This document shows positions 55,061 to 63,881 of a stretch of DNA of 64,000 nucleotides, one piece after another; the first letter of the stretch is position 1, and every line of letters starts with the position of its first letter. Below the pieces are notes generated by a model, which was given only the letters and a program-made list of their open reading frames with translations, ran no database searches and had not been told where the DNA came from. The DNA is from Streptomyces sp. NBC_01210 (GTDB lineage: Bacteria > Actinomycetota > Actinomycetes > Streptomycetales > Streptomycetaceae). The stretch is from NCBI RefSeq assembly GCF_036010325.1, contig NZ_CP108549.1, forward strand, positions 8,618,001 through 8,682,000, read 5' to 3'. The position numbers and the translations under genes were made by a program.

Positions 55061-55353
55061 GTCTCGGCACACTACCGTGGCTTATTCCACCCGGCATTGG
55101 GGATCGAGCGCGTGCCGTCGGGCACGCCGGGTTCGGGGACTGCCAGAAACTCGGCGTCATTTCGAGTCCAGAGCACGGGAGTTGGGGGCGAGCACCGTGC
55201 GACGCGCGCCTGCCTCCGGCAGGGTGTTTCATGGCCTACCTTCGGAAAATCAAGGCGAATTGGAGAAATTCACCTGATCGATGCGTATGTATCGCTGTTT
55301 CTCACCCTGAGTGCCGACCGCGCAGTAACTTGCCTATTCCTTGCCCGGATTGA
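55061..55353. other. Intergenic region upstream of a broken membrane-protein gene
   Basis: About 290 bp, less GC-rich from 55240 on (GGAAAATCAAGGCGAATTGG, TGCGTATGTATCGCTGTTTC). Likely divergent promoters. No gene supported. Confidence 0.4.
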
Positions 55354-56221
55354 GTGGGGATGCCCGTGGCCGGAGAGAACCTCCCGCAGCACCAGTACAG
55401 CCGCACAGAGGCCACTCGCCTGCTGTGTGCCGGGGTCTACCTGGACATGTCCTTCCGTCGCCGCGTCGTGGGTGAATTGGTCGGACACCCGGAGCGGCCC
55501 GTGGCACCGCCGCTGGGCGTGGACGTCCTGCCAGTGCTGGCACACGCCCTGCGCGTTATGCGCCAGGAGACGACGACGGCGCTGCTGCTGCTCGCCGTGT
55601 GGAGCGGATTCCTGATCACCGACGTGGTGATGTTCTGGGATGCCCTGGGGGACCAGCGGGGCGCAGGTTCCGACGTGCAGTTCCATGACGTGCTGACGGC
55701 CTTCTATTCCGGGGACGAGGCCCTGAAGCTCACCGGAGGGCTGCCGCTGCCCTGGTCCCAGCTGTACGCCATGGTCGCGGTGGCGCTGTGGTTCGCCGGC
55801 TCGGTGTCCGGGCGGGGGACTGACGGCCTCTCTGCCGGGCGGAGTGGCCAGGTGGCCCAGGCCGTGCAGGGGGCAGGACGGCTGGTGGGCGTTGGTGACA
55901 TCGCCGTACGCCTCGCTCCAGGCGGCACAGCTCGAGAGCCGGAAACTCAACGGCTACGAAGTCATCACGTTGGAGGAGAGCTCGGGGGCCGCGCGGAAGG
56001 CCGCCACGCACGAGTACCGCGCCGACGAAGTCGCCGGGGAGTCGCAGAGCTTCACCCGGCATGTCATCGATCACCGCTTCGAAGCGGAGGACGGGCAGCG
56101 GTACGCCATAGTGGCCTACGGTTCCGACGCCGACGGTTCCGACGACGAGCAGGAGCTGCTGGACACGGCCCTCAGGTGGTTCTGTCCTCCCGGCAAACAG
56201 TGTGCGGCGCCGACCGGCTGA
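55354..56221 (+). pseudogene. Broken membrane-protein and sensor-domain remnant
   Basis: The first frame (from 55354) reads like a normal Streptomyces protein: RLLCAGVYLDMSFRRRVVGE, then LGVDVLPVLAHALRV, then a membrane helix TALLLLAVWSGFLITDVVMF and a second near YAMVAVALWFAG. After about 55800 it becomes Gly/Arg-rich and loses character. A different frame then reads QAAQLESRKLNGYEVITLEE, followed by FTRHVIDHRFEAEDGQRYAI, ending CPPGKQCAAPTG at 56221. This resembles the extracellular C-terminal domain of some Streptomyces kinases. Either one gene has been frameshifted or two remnants are joined. Function unknown. Confidence 0.45.
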
Positions 56222-56350
56222 CGGGCGGGGCCACGGAACCGTTCACCTGCGTGCCCCATGGCTGCCGACACTCCCCGATTTGGGCCGTCGCTGTGACCGC
56301 GTCGCAGAGGGCTCCGGGTGACGCCCCTCGGGCGGAGTATGAAAGCGCGG

Positions 56351-56390
56351 CCCCGGGCTCCGTGTACGGGGGATGACACGGAGGCCGGGG
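56351..56390. terminator. Bidirectional hairpin terminator
   Basis: A 15-position stem with one mismatch (56351-56365 with 56376-56390) and a 10-nt loop lie between the remnant ending at 56221 (+) and the metalloprotease gene ending at 56559 (-). Confidence 0.7.
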
Positions 56391-56558
56391 CTCGCTGTAC
56401 TCAACTTAGCGTCCAAGGCGATGCAGAACGTACCTGTGGCGTGAATCGGCCAATCCGGAGCCGTGGCGTCAGGGCGGTTCCAGGGTGCCGCCGGTGGCTC
56501 CGGCGGCACCCCGTGACGAGAGGAGGGTTGTTCCCTCAGATGTCGCTTTCCTGATGCC

Positions 56559-57371
56559 TCAGGAGTCGGCTCCGCCGAGCGCGCCCCCGTCGATGCCGGG
56601 TGTTGTCCTGGCAAGGCGGGCCTTGCCGGCCGGGGCCGGGAGCGTCCAGTTGTCGGCGAGCTGCTTGAGACCAGGCGTCTCGATCGATGTGAACTTGCCT
56701 CCGTCGGCCGCCGTGGTGTAGCCGCCGTTCGGCGAGCACATCAGGGGCCGATACTTCTTCGGGGTCAGTACGCATTCGAAGTCGGCGACCTTGCCGTCAC
56801 CGTTGAGGTCCTTGTTCGGGTGGTTCAGGCCGACCAGGTGCCCGATCTCGTGGTTGACAGCGTTCCTGGTTATGGCCGCGTTGATTGCCTTGTTGCTGCT
56901 GAACCAGTCGGGCCGCGACCAGTACTCCGTGTCGATCCAGGACCACCCGCCCCACACGCTGTGGTCACCGGTGTTGAAGCAGTGCCACGCGCGGGACATG
57001 CCTTTCCTGCCGTCGAACGGCCGGTACTTGGTGCCCAGCGTCAGGACATGGCGCGGCTGGGCCGCGCACCCCTCAGGGGATGCCTTGAGAGTCGTCGAGA
57101 CGGTGAACTTGATGCCGGTCACCGAAGTGAGCTGGGCGGCAGCCTGTTTGGCGGCCGGGCCGAGCTTGGTCCGGGCGTCGGCGCTGGCGAACTGGATCGT
57201 GTAGCCGGTGCCGTCCCCCGACAGGGAGTGGACGTTGGGCAGTGCCTTCCATCCGTTGCCCGAGTACACCTGAGTGCCGGCTGCGTCGGCAGAGGCGGCG
57301 GGAAGGAGTAGCGCGAAGGCTGTGCCAGCGGCTATGGCGAAGAGCTTGCGCCCCAGGCCGGTGTGTTTCAT
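56559..57371 (-). CDS. Secreted snapalysin-like zinc metalloprotease
   Basis: A 270-residue secreted protease. The signal peptide (MKHTGLGRKLFAIAAGTAFA, then LLLPAASADAA) is removed near residue 31. The zinc motif HEIGHLVGLNHPN (HExxHxxGxxH type) and a Met-turn (PLMCSPNG) place it in the small neutral protease group of Streptomyces (M7-like), though the chain is longer than snapalysin. Four cysteines probably form disulphides. No propeptide of typical length is evident. Likely role: extracellular protein breakdown. Confidence 0.88.
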   Translation of the reverse strand: MKHTGLGRKLFAIAAGTAFALLLPAASADAAGTQVYSGNGWKALPNVHSLSGDGTGYTIQFASADARTKLGPAAKQAAAQLTSVTGIKFTVSTTLKASPEGCAAQPRHVLTLGTKYRPFDGRKGMSRAWHCFNTGDHSVWGGWSWIDTEYWSRPDWFSSNKAINAAITRNAVNHEIGHLVGLNHPNKDLNGDGKVADFECVLTPKKYRPLMCSPNGGYTTAADGGKFTSIETPGLKQLADNWTLPAPAGKARLARTTPGIDGGALGGADS

Positions 57372-57543
57372 ACGGGTCCCCGAAGTCTTCGTTGTCTGGG
57401 ATGTCGGCGACTCGTGGGGCGCATACTCACACGCGGCACAATGGCCCGCGGCCCCCCACCGAGTAGCTTCCGCGAGACATTACAGGCCAATGCTTCACAC
57501 GGTGTCACTGGCTACCTGGGTGGGGCAGAGCTGCCCTGCGCAG

Positions 57544-57770
57544 CGTCGGCGTCCACGTCCTGATCGCCTTCCGCGTCAACGCCGACGGCCAACGCGGTTC
57601 CCACGGCGTCGACTTCGCCACCCGGCGGGCGCAGCTGACGGGCCGATGAGCCTGCCGGCAGCTGCTGTCTGCCGGAGCATCGGGTCTTCGTCCGCCGGCT
57701 CGCTGCCGGCTCCGAGGTCGAGCTGATCACGGGGGTCGCGAGCGGATGCGTTGTCTCTGGCAGGTTGTTG
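57544..57770 (+). mobile_element. Possible IS256-family transposase remnant
   Basis: Within the 57372-57813 gap, one frame reads VHVLIAFRVNADGQRGSHGV and another, about 60 bp on, reads RRLAAGSEVELITGVASG. Both resemble consecutive parts of IS256-type transposases (LIA-x-GVNADGxREILG; VARGLSGVxLVTSDAHxGL), but the catalytic residues are lost and the frames differ. No terminal repeats were found. The rest of the gap appears empty. Confidence 0.3.
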
Positions 57771-57813
57771 CCACCTTGAGGCGCTCCGGAGGGGTCTGAC
57801 ACAGACTCCGGTC

Positions 57814-58725
57814 ATGACCTCAGAAACGATCACCGCGGCGGCCGCGGGCACCTGGGAACTCGGCGACCTGACAGTCAACCGGATCGGTTTCGGCGCGATG
57901 CGCCTGACACAGAACGGCCGGGCGTTCGGGAACGGCATCCCGAGCGATCGTGACCGGGCGATCAGCGTGCTGCGCCGCGCCGTTGAGCTCGGTGTGAACC
58001 ACATCGACACCGCCGCGTTCTACTTCTCGCCGCTGCGCTCCGCCAACGAGCTGATCAATCGCGCACTGGCCCCGTACCCGGATGATCTGGTCATCACGAC
58101 CAAGGTGGGGCCGGGCCGGGATCCTTCGGGTGAGTGGCTGTGGGCCACGCCCGGGCAGTTGCGCGGCCAGGTCGAGGAGAACCTGCGCCAGCTCGGCCGT
58201 GACCACCTCGACGTGGTGAACCTGCGCATCCCACGAAGCCTGGCAACCGGCTCGATCGCCGAGCATTTCGGTGCGCTGGCCGGTCTGCGCGACTCCGGGC
58301 TGATCCGCCACCTGGGCATCTCCAACGTCAGGCCCGAACAGCTCGCCGAGGCCCGGACCATTGCGCCGGTGGTTTGCGTGCAGAACTCCTACGGCGTTGG
58401 CGCACGGCCCGAGGATCACGACTTCGTGCGCGCCTGCGGGGAGCAGGGCGTCGCGTTCGTACCGTTCTACGCAATCGCCAGTGCCGGGGGTGACGCGGGT
58501 GCGAGCGCCACCGACAGCGAAGAGGTACTCGCCGTCGCAAGCGCGCACGGCGCGACGGCCGCGCAGGTCCGGCTGGCGTGGACCCTTCAGCAAGGACCGC
58601 ACGTGCTGGCCATCCCCGGCACCGGCAATCCGGACCACCTCCTCGAGAACGTGGCCGCGAGCGCGCTGCGGCTCTCTGCGGACGAACTGGCCCGCCTCGA
58701 TTCACTCCACACGGGCGGAGAGTGA
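57814..58725 (+). CDS. Aldo/keto reductase
   Basis: A 303-residue TIM-barrel oxidoreductase. The catalytic Asp and Tyr are in HIDTAAFYFSP and Lys in VITTKVGPG. The position usually held by His reads DVVNLRI, a change seen in a subset of actinobacterial members. LGISNVRPEQLAEA and AIPGTGNPDHLLENV are typical NADPH-binding segments. ATG 57814 follows GGAGGGG at a longer distance (about 20 bases), so initiation strength is uncertain. Substrate unknown; no operon partners. Confidence 0.92.
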   Translation: MTSETITAAAAGTWELGDLTVNRIGFGAMRLTQNGRAFGNGIPSDRDRAISVLRRAVELGVNHIDTAAFYFSPLRSANELINRALAPYPDDLVITTKVGPGRDPSGEWLWATPGQLRGQVEENLRQLGRDHLDVVNLRIPRSLATGSIAEHFGALAGLRDSGLIRHLGISNVRPEQLAEARTIAPVVCVQNSYGVGARPEDHDFVRACGEQGVAFVPFYAIASAGGDAGASATDSEEVLAVASAHGATAAQVRLAWTLQQGPHVLAIPGTGNPDHLLENVAASALRLSADELARLDSLHTGGE

Positions 58726-58940
58726 GTGAGGCTGTCCACGAACTCCACGTCTGCCTGTCGAGGTATCTCACACTTCCACTTGGGCGATTCGATCCAGCAG
58801 GGTCTGCGCGCGCTGCGCCCGCAGCGTCGTGATGCAGTGCCCCCTGCGCGGCAACTGCGCCTGGCTTGACCTCTGTTCTTCGAGGGAAGCCGCGCGTAGA
58901 TTCCAGACGTCGACGTTGTGATCACTGCTGGGGGGCAGAC

Positions 58941-59489
58941 GTGGACTGGGGGACGCTCGTCGCGGCGGTCAGTGGTGGCTCTCTTGCCATTTCCGGCACC
59001 GTTCTGGCTGACTACCTGCGCCATCGCCACGAAGATGACCGGGGAGTCGGGGCACGGCGGCGGGCTGTGTACATCGAGTTCATCGGAGCCGCTGGGGCGT
59101 GCCACGCGCGGTTGCGCCAGATCGCGCAAGCCCCAGGTGCCGAAGTCGACCTGGGCACAGCCACCCGCGCGGCACTGAGCGATGCAGCGATCTATGAAGT
59201 ACGTGAACGTCTGTTCATCGATGCGACCGCGGCCGTCGCCGGTGCCGGGCAGGTGATGTTCGAGCAGCTCCGTGCTCTTCAACGTGCGGTTGCGGCAGGG
59301 GCTTCGCTGGTGTCACCCGCCTTCCACGATGTCTACCACCCCTACATCGGCGCGGTCTGGTCCTATCGGGTCGCCGTGCGCAAGGAGCTTGAAGGCCAGT
59401 CCCTCTCGCCCGCGGTTTTCGGGTGGGACGGGTGGGACGGCAAGGACCGGTGCCCGATATGCCAAGCGGCGGTCGCTGCGGGAGAGTGA
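58941..59489 (+). CDS. Hypothetical protein with N-terminal membrane segment
   Basis: A 182-residue protein; GTG 58941 is chosen because it follows a G-rich ribosome-binding site and gives a hydrophobic N-terminus (VDWGTLVAAVSGGSLAISGT). The rest is helical and charged (DYLRHRHEDDRGVGARRRAV, then a long helix region with RALQRAVAAGASLVSP). The C-terminus ends CPICQAAVAAGE, a single CxxC. Similar small proteins are common as orphans in Streptomyces. Function unknown. Confidence 0.65.
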   Translation: MDWGTLVAAVSGGSLAISGTVLADYLRHRHEDDRGVGARRRAVYIEFIGAAGACHARLRQIAQAPGAEVDLGTATRAALSDAAIYEVRERLFIDATAAVAGAGQVMFEQLRALQRAVAAGASLVSPAFHDVYHPYIGAVWSYRVAVRKELEGQSLSPAVFGWDGWDGKDRCPICQAAVAAGE

Positions 59490-59549
59490 ACAACACGGTC
59501 CCCGCCTACGACCGGTGTGGCGAGTGCGAGCGGACGCAGTGTCCGCTGG

Positions 59550-60425
59550 TCAGGTCGTGTGCGCGACGGGCCGGCGAGGCTTTATGGCCCATCGGATCGT
59601 CGTGATCAGCGCATGTCCACCCAGTCGTACGCAGGTTTCCTCGATCCCCGGCAGATGGGGCAGCCTCAGCGGCTTGCGGGCCCACAGCGGAAGTGTGGAC
59701 ACAGCGTTGGCGGTGAGGACGGCGTACGGGACTCGGGCGATCCAGGGCAGGGGCGGGTGGAGGAGTATGAAGCGCGCTGCCTCGCGGGCCTCTTGGGTCG
59801 CGCGCAGTTCCGGGCGGTAGGCAGCGAGCCGGTCGGCCAGCTCGCCCTGGTTCCGTGGAGGGTCGGTCACACCGAGCGCGGCTGCGACGCGTGCAGTGTC
59901 GGCGATGTATTCGTCGCACCCGGTGGCATCCAGGGGATGCGCGCCGTAGCGCTGGTGGGCCTGAAGGAAGCTGTCTACCTCGGCGATGTGCACCCAGGCG
60001 AGCAGATGCGGGTCGGCGGCGTGGTAAGTCTCCCCGGTGCGGGTGGTCCCTTTCACGCGGTCGTGCACCGCTCGGACGCGGTCGACCGCTTGCTGGGCGT
60101 CGTCGGCGGTGCCGTAGGTCGTCACGGCGAGGAATGTGCTGGTGCGCTGCAGCCGCCCCCACGGGTCACCCTGATAGCCGGAGTGAGCTGCCACCGCGGC
60201 CATGGCCAGCGGGTGCAAGGACTGCAGCAACAGGGCCCTCAGTCCGCCGATGAACATCGAGGCGTCGCCGTGGACGGTACGGATTGGCCTGTCCGGACCG
60301 AACCAGCGAGGTCCCGGTGTGTCATGAATGCGAGCACGATTTTCCGGGCCCGCGGGGCCTGCGACGCGGGTGAAGAGGCTGCTGCCAAGTCGCTCCCGCA
60401 GGTCGAAAGCCCCGGGTACTGACAC
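59550..60425 (-). CDS. MpaB-family (DUF2236) oxygenase
   Basis: A 291-residue protein of the latex-clearing-protein/MpaB fold. Characteristic segments are TVHGDASMFIGGLRALLLQS, LHPLAMAAVAAHSGYQGDPW, TTYGTADDAQQAVDRVRAVH and DPHLLAWVHIAEVDSFL, with conserved His and Asp/Arg residues that may bind haem or metal. I place the start at GTG 60425; the frame stays open for 66 more codons upstream and a longer form is possible. Substrate unknown. Confidence 0.83.
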   Translation of the reverse strand: MSVPGAFDLRERLGSSLFTRVAGPAGPENRARIHDTPGPRWFGPDRPIRTVHGDASMFIGGLRALLLQSLHPLAMAAVAAHSGYQGDPWGRLQRTSTFLAVTTYGTADDAQQAVDRVRAVHDRVKGTTRTGETYHAADPHLLAWVHIAEVDSFLQAHQRYGAHPLDATGCDEYIADTARVAAALGVTDPPRNQGELADRLAAYRPELRATQEAREAARFILLHPPLPWIARVPYAVLTANAVSTLPLWARKPLRLPHLPGIEETCVRLGGHALITTIRWAIKPRRPVAHTT

Positions 60426-60715
60426 GTTCACCCAACAAGTATCCGCCTGGAACAGGAGTCGATAGGCGGGCGCCGACGACTGCGCCTCGAAGATCGCCGA
60501 CTGGTCCTGGTGCAGCTGGCCGGCCCTGACATCGGCTGAGTCGAGGACCACGCGGGAGACGTTGATCGGCCCCGTGGTCGTCCAGGTGATGCAGCACTGC
60601 CGCGGGTAGCCGGCCCCACACACCGGCCCGCGACCGCATCATGAACGGATGGTGGACCGTTGACTTCCCCGGGCCATGAACAATCCAACGAGCGGTCACC
60701 ACATGGGAGGCAGCT
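60426..60715. other. Interval between the MpaB-like and SpoIIE-like genes
   Basis: About 290 bp. The MpaB frame stays open through 60623 and reads AGQLHQDQSAIFEAQSSAP, which could be a genuine N-terminal extension. Otherwise nothing recognisable. Confidence 0.4.
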
Positions 60716-61864
60716 CTATTTATCCAATTCCTCGTCGAGCCGGTCAACGAGGATCATCGCCACATCGTCCGCCAGGTGGCCCTGGGTGTGGCGGACCAAT
60801 CCCTGGTGCAGTTGTTCCAGGAACTCGGGCGGGGTGCGTTCGTTCAGCGCTTCCATGGCCTCGGGCAGAGCGAAGAATTCTTTCTCGCTGTTGCGGGCTT
60901 CTGTCACGCCGTCGGTGTACAGCAGCAGGCGGTCGCCGCCTGCGAACGGATGGCTCTCCGCCTTGGCCGGAGGGCCGGTGATGAACTCTTCCAGACCGAG
61001 GGGCGGCAGTGGTGAAGCGGGCATCACGGCCTGAACCTTGCCCTCACTCAGCACCAGGAGAGGCAGATGGCCACGGTTGACGAACTCCACTACGGGCCCG
61101 TCCGGCACCTGAGCCACGAGCGCGGTGACGAACGATTCCGACTGATCTTCCTCAGCGTCCTGATCGATGCCGCGCGGCATGGCGCGCTCCCGTCGCAGCG
61201 CAGCCGCACAGTGGTTGATGACCTCCACCAGGTCATCTTCATAGTGCACGGACTCCCGGAAGGCGCCCAGCACGGCTGCGGCCGAGCGCACAGCAGGAAG
61301 CCCCTTGCCGCGGACGTCTCCGACGATCATCCGGACCCCGTACCGGGTCTGCACAACCTCGTACAGATCACCGCCGATCTGCGCCCCCGTCTCCGCCGCG
61401 ATATACATGCTCGCCGCCCGCACTGGGCCGAGTCGGTCGGGTACGGGCCGCAGCAGCACCCGTTGGGCCGCCACGGCAATCCGGCGAATCTGGTTGAGCT
61501 CGTTCTGCCTGTGAGTGTGCACCGCGCTACTGGTGGTGACGCTGGCCGCGGAAACCAGGAAGAGAGCCAGAAAGTTGGTGTAGACCTGCTGGCTACCCCA
61601 CGCCTGGTTGTAGGTGGCGGTGGTAACACTGATGGCCAAGGCGAAAGCCGCTGCCGCGAAGGTGCCTTTGGGGCCCATCGCCACCGCGGCCAACGCCGGA
61701 GTCGCGGTGAGGAGGGGCCCGGTGTACAGAAAGTGTGCAGGTGAGAACTCGATGACCACCACCAGCACTGCGATCGCGAAGGGCACACACTCCGCCAGTG
61801 TGTAGAGGGCCCGGCTATGGCCGCCCGCCCCTGGTCGGGGAGAGGAGCGGAAGAGCAACCGCAT
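60716..61864 (-). CDS. Membrane PP2C-type (SpoIIE) serine phosphatase
   Basis: A 382-residue regulator phosphatase. About four N-terminal transmembrane helices (SRALYTLAECVPFAIAVLVV, LAAVAMGPKGTFAAAAFALA and others) form a membrane sensor. The SpoIIE domain (about 140-380) has GGDLYEV, GDVRGKG, RGHLPLLVL, YTDGVTEARN and DDVAMIL, the metal-binding aspartates. It probably dephosphorylates an anti-sigma-factor antagonist. The start is uncertain: ATG 61864, GTG 61900 and TTG 61912 are all in frame without a clear ribosome-binding site. Confidence 0.9.
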   Translation of the reverse strand: MRLLFRSSPRPGAGGHSRALYTLAECVPFAIAVLVVVIEFSPAHFLYTGPLLTATPALAAVAMGPKGTFAAAAFALAISVTTATYNQAWGSQQVYTNFLALFLVSAASVTTSSAVHTHRQNELNQIRRIAVAAQRVLLRPVPDRLGPVRAASMYIAAETGAQIGGDLYEVVQTRYGVRMIVGDVRGKGLPAVRSAAAVLGAFRESVHYEDDLVEVINHCAAALRRERAMPRGIDQDAEEDQSESFVTALVAQVPDGPVVEFVNRGHLPLLVLSEGKVQAVMPASPLPPLGLEEFITGPPAKAESHPFAGGDRLLLYTDGVTEARNSEKEFFALPEAMEALNERTPPEFLEQLHQGLVRHTQGHLADDVAMILVDRLDEELDK

Positions 61865-62231
61865 GGATACAGCGTGCCTCGTCGCAGCTCCATGCTCCAC
61901 TCGGCGGCTCAAGCACCCGCCAACTCACGTACCGACTCGACGTGGCGTCGAAGTGCCCGCGGTGACCTGGGCTGGTCGCGCCGCGCCATCGCCTCGGCCC
62001 GATTTCTGCGCGTAGACACAATGCACGTCAGCCAATCCTTGCGCACACGCCACTTGAATGCGGGCTTCGCGCGCGACATGAAGAGGGCCGTATAGGGCAC
62101 CCGCCATCACGTGAGTATCCACAACCGACCCCGATCTCCGGAACTTCCTGGCCATGGCACTGAGCCTTGCACTGTGAATCCGCTGTCGGTCGACTCGGCT
62201 TCCAGTGCACCGAACGGAGGAGATGATCGCC
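61865..62231. other. Divergent intergenic region
   Basis: About 367 bp between the phosphatase (minus) and DUF6479 gene (plus). A 63-codon minus frame (61909-62100) has no recognisable features. The DUF6479 ribosome-binding site GGAGGAG is at 62217-62223. Confidence 0.45.
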
Positions 62232-62570
62232 ATGAACACATTCCCAGTCGCACTTGGCCGCGGAAGTGTGCCCAGCCTTGCCGCCGATAGCGAATGGCTC
62301 ACGGGAATTGCCCCGTTTTTCATTGGGATCGTTGTGGTGGCCTTCTTGATCGGCCTGGTCGGCTGGGGGATCCGGCGAGGCCGCAGCAGGCCGCCCCGTC
62401 CCGATGAGCAGCCTCGACGCCCTGCACGCCGGACGCACATTGAGGAAACTCGTGAAGCCGACGACTTCGGCAGCGAGGGCGAGAGGCTTACCCCGCATGA
62501 GCTGAGGGGTTTCGGGAACCAGGGTTCCCGGTCGGCTCCCGACAAGGACGTCGGGAAACGCGATGGGTGA
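62232..62570 (+). CDS. DUF6479 family small membrane protein
   Basis: A 112-residue protein. A short N-terminal stretch is followed by one transmembrane helix (APFFIGIVVVAFLIGLVGWG) and a charged cytoplasmic tail with RPDEQPRRPARRTHIEETRE and ERLTPHELRGFGNQG, the DUF6479 pattern. ATG 62232 is used because GGAGGAG lies nine bases upstream; ATG 62223 is too close to it. The stop lies within the next gene (8-base overlap), so the two are coupled. Function unknown. Confidence 0.85.
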   Translation: MNTFPVALGRGSVPSLAADSEWLTGIAPFFIGIVVVAFLIGLVGWGIRRGRSRPPRPDEQPRRPARRTHIEETREADDFGSEGERLTPHELRGFGNQGSRSAPDKDVGKRDG

Positions 62571-63795
62571 CGGGGAAAGGGAAGTCGCGGGCAGCTGTGC
62601 GAACGGACACGATCACGCAGCCGTCCCCACGGTGGGTGTGGAGGAGGAGTACTTTCTCGTTCACCCCGGGAGCCGCTCCGTGGAAGCGGGCGGTTCCAGG
62701 GTGGTCGCACGAGCTTCCTCCGTGATGGGCGATCTGGTCTCCGGCGAGTTCACGGAATACCAAATAGAAGGAAAGACACCACCGTGCTCCAGCTTCGCGG
62801 AACTCTTCAGCCAGCTGGCCTGGATGCGCGGTGCCGCCTCCGCAGCTGCCCAGGTCGAAGGGCTACGCCTGTGCGCATCGGGTACTCCGGTCATCGGAGG
62901 CAGCGGACCGGCCGAAATCGGAGACCATCCGCGCTATCGGGCCAGCGTGGACCAGTACCGTGCCATGCTCGACGACTTCGCCGTCTGCGCATTCCATACA
63001 CATGTGCATCTGCCGGACCGAGAGCTGGGCGTACTGGTGAGCAATCACCTCAGACCCTGGCTGCCGCTTCTTGTGGCGATGAGCGCCAACTCTCCCTTCC
63101 ACCAAGGGCACGACACGGGCTACGAAAGCTGGCGTTCCGTCGTCAGAGGGCGTTTCCCTTGCCTGGGGCCGCCGCCGTACTTCGAATCCCTGGATCACTA
63201 CGAGCGCCTCGCCGTTGCCATGCAGGAATCCGAGGCCATGCTGGACGCGGCCATTCCTTTCTGGGACATCCGGCCCAACCCGCGTCTGCCGACGCTGGAG
63301 ATCCGGTCCATGGATGTGATGCCGGACATCGATGACGCCGCGGCCATGGCGGTCCTGATCAGGGCACTCGCGGTGACCGCGGCGGCACGAGTCCGGCGTG
63401 GCGACCCGGGCCCGCGCCCCAGCAGTGAGCTGCTGCGTGGGGCGTACTGGCGCGCGGCGCGGGACGGCTGGTCGGGCAACGGCGTCGACGCGCTCACCGG
63501 TCGGATACTTCCTGCCTCGGTGCAAGCCGCACGGTTGGTCGACCACGTCCGGCCCGCGCTGGAAGAGCACGGGGACATGGGCCAGGTGAGGGCATTCCTG
63601 CGGAGGTTGGCGGTACGGGGGTCCGGTGCCCAGCGCCAGCGCGCCTCTGCCGAATCGCGCCACGGCCTTGTCGGCGTCGTGGATGATCTCATCCTGCTGA
63701 CGGTCGGCAGCGTTGCATCCGCCTCACGGCAAGCACCGTCCGGGCCCCAGGGCAAACCGGATGAAACAGTCCATAAATTGTTCCGCTCGGCGTGA
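62563..63795 (+). CDS. YbdK-type carboxylate-amine ligase (GCS2 family)
   Basis: A 410-residue member of the glutamate-cysteine ligase 2 family. VGVEEEYFLVHP near residue 24 is the ATP/metal motif. CAFHTHVHLPD, LLVAMSANSPFHQGHDTGYE in part and IRPNPRLPTLEIRSMD follow at the expected spacing. YbdK proteins form amide or peptide bonds between small carboxylates and amines with ATP; natural substrates are mostly unknown. The ATG at 62563 overlaps DUF6479 (ATGGGTGA). The C-terminal ~40 residues are low-complexity. Confidence 0.9.
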   Translation: MGDGEREVAGSCANGHDHAAVPTVGVEEEYFLVHPGSRSVEAGGSRVVARASSVMGDLVSGEFTEYQIEGKTPPCSSFAELFSQLAWMRGAASAAAQVEGLRLCASGTPVIGGSGPAEIGDHPRYRASVDQYRAMLDDFAVCAFHTHVHLPDRELGVLVSNHLRPWLPLLVAMSANSPFHQGHDTGYESWRSVVRGRFPCLGPPPYFESLDHYERLAVAMQESEAMLDAAIPFWDIRPNPRLPTLEIRSMDVMPDIDDAAAMAVLIRALAVTAAARVRRGDPGPRPSSELLRGAYWRAARDGWSGNGVDALTGRILPASVQAARLVDHVRPALEEHGDMGQVRAFLRRLAVRGSGAQRQRASAESRHGLVGVVDDLILLTVGSVASASRQAPSGPQGKPDETVHKLFRSA

Positions 63796-63881
63796 GAATG
63801 CCGCCTCAGTGGGCACTCGCGACTGTGACGGAATTGGCGGCTGTGAAGCACGAGGCGTCGCAAGCAACAGAGGTGACATGG

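Noticed and set aside
61909..62100. 63-codon minus-strand frame
   Set aside because: Basic, no recognisable features or good ribosome-binding site.
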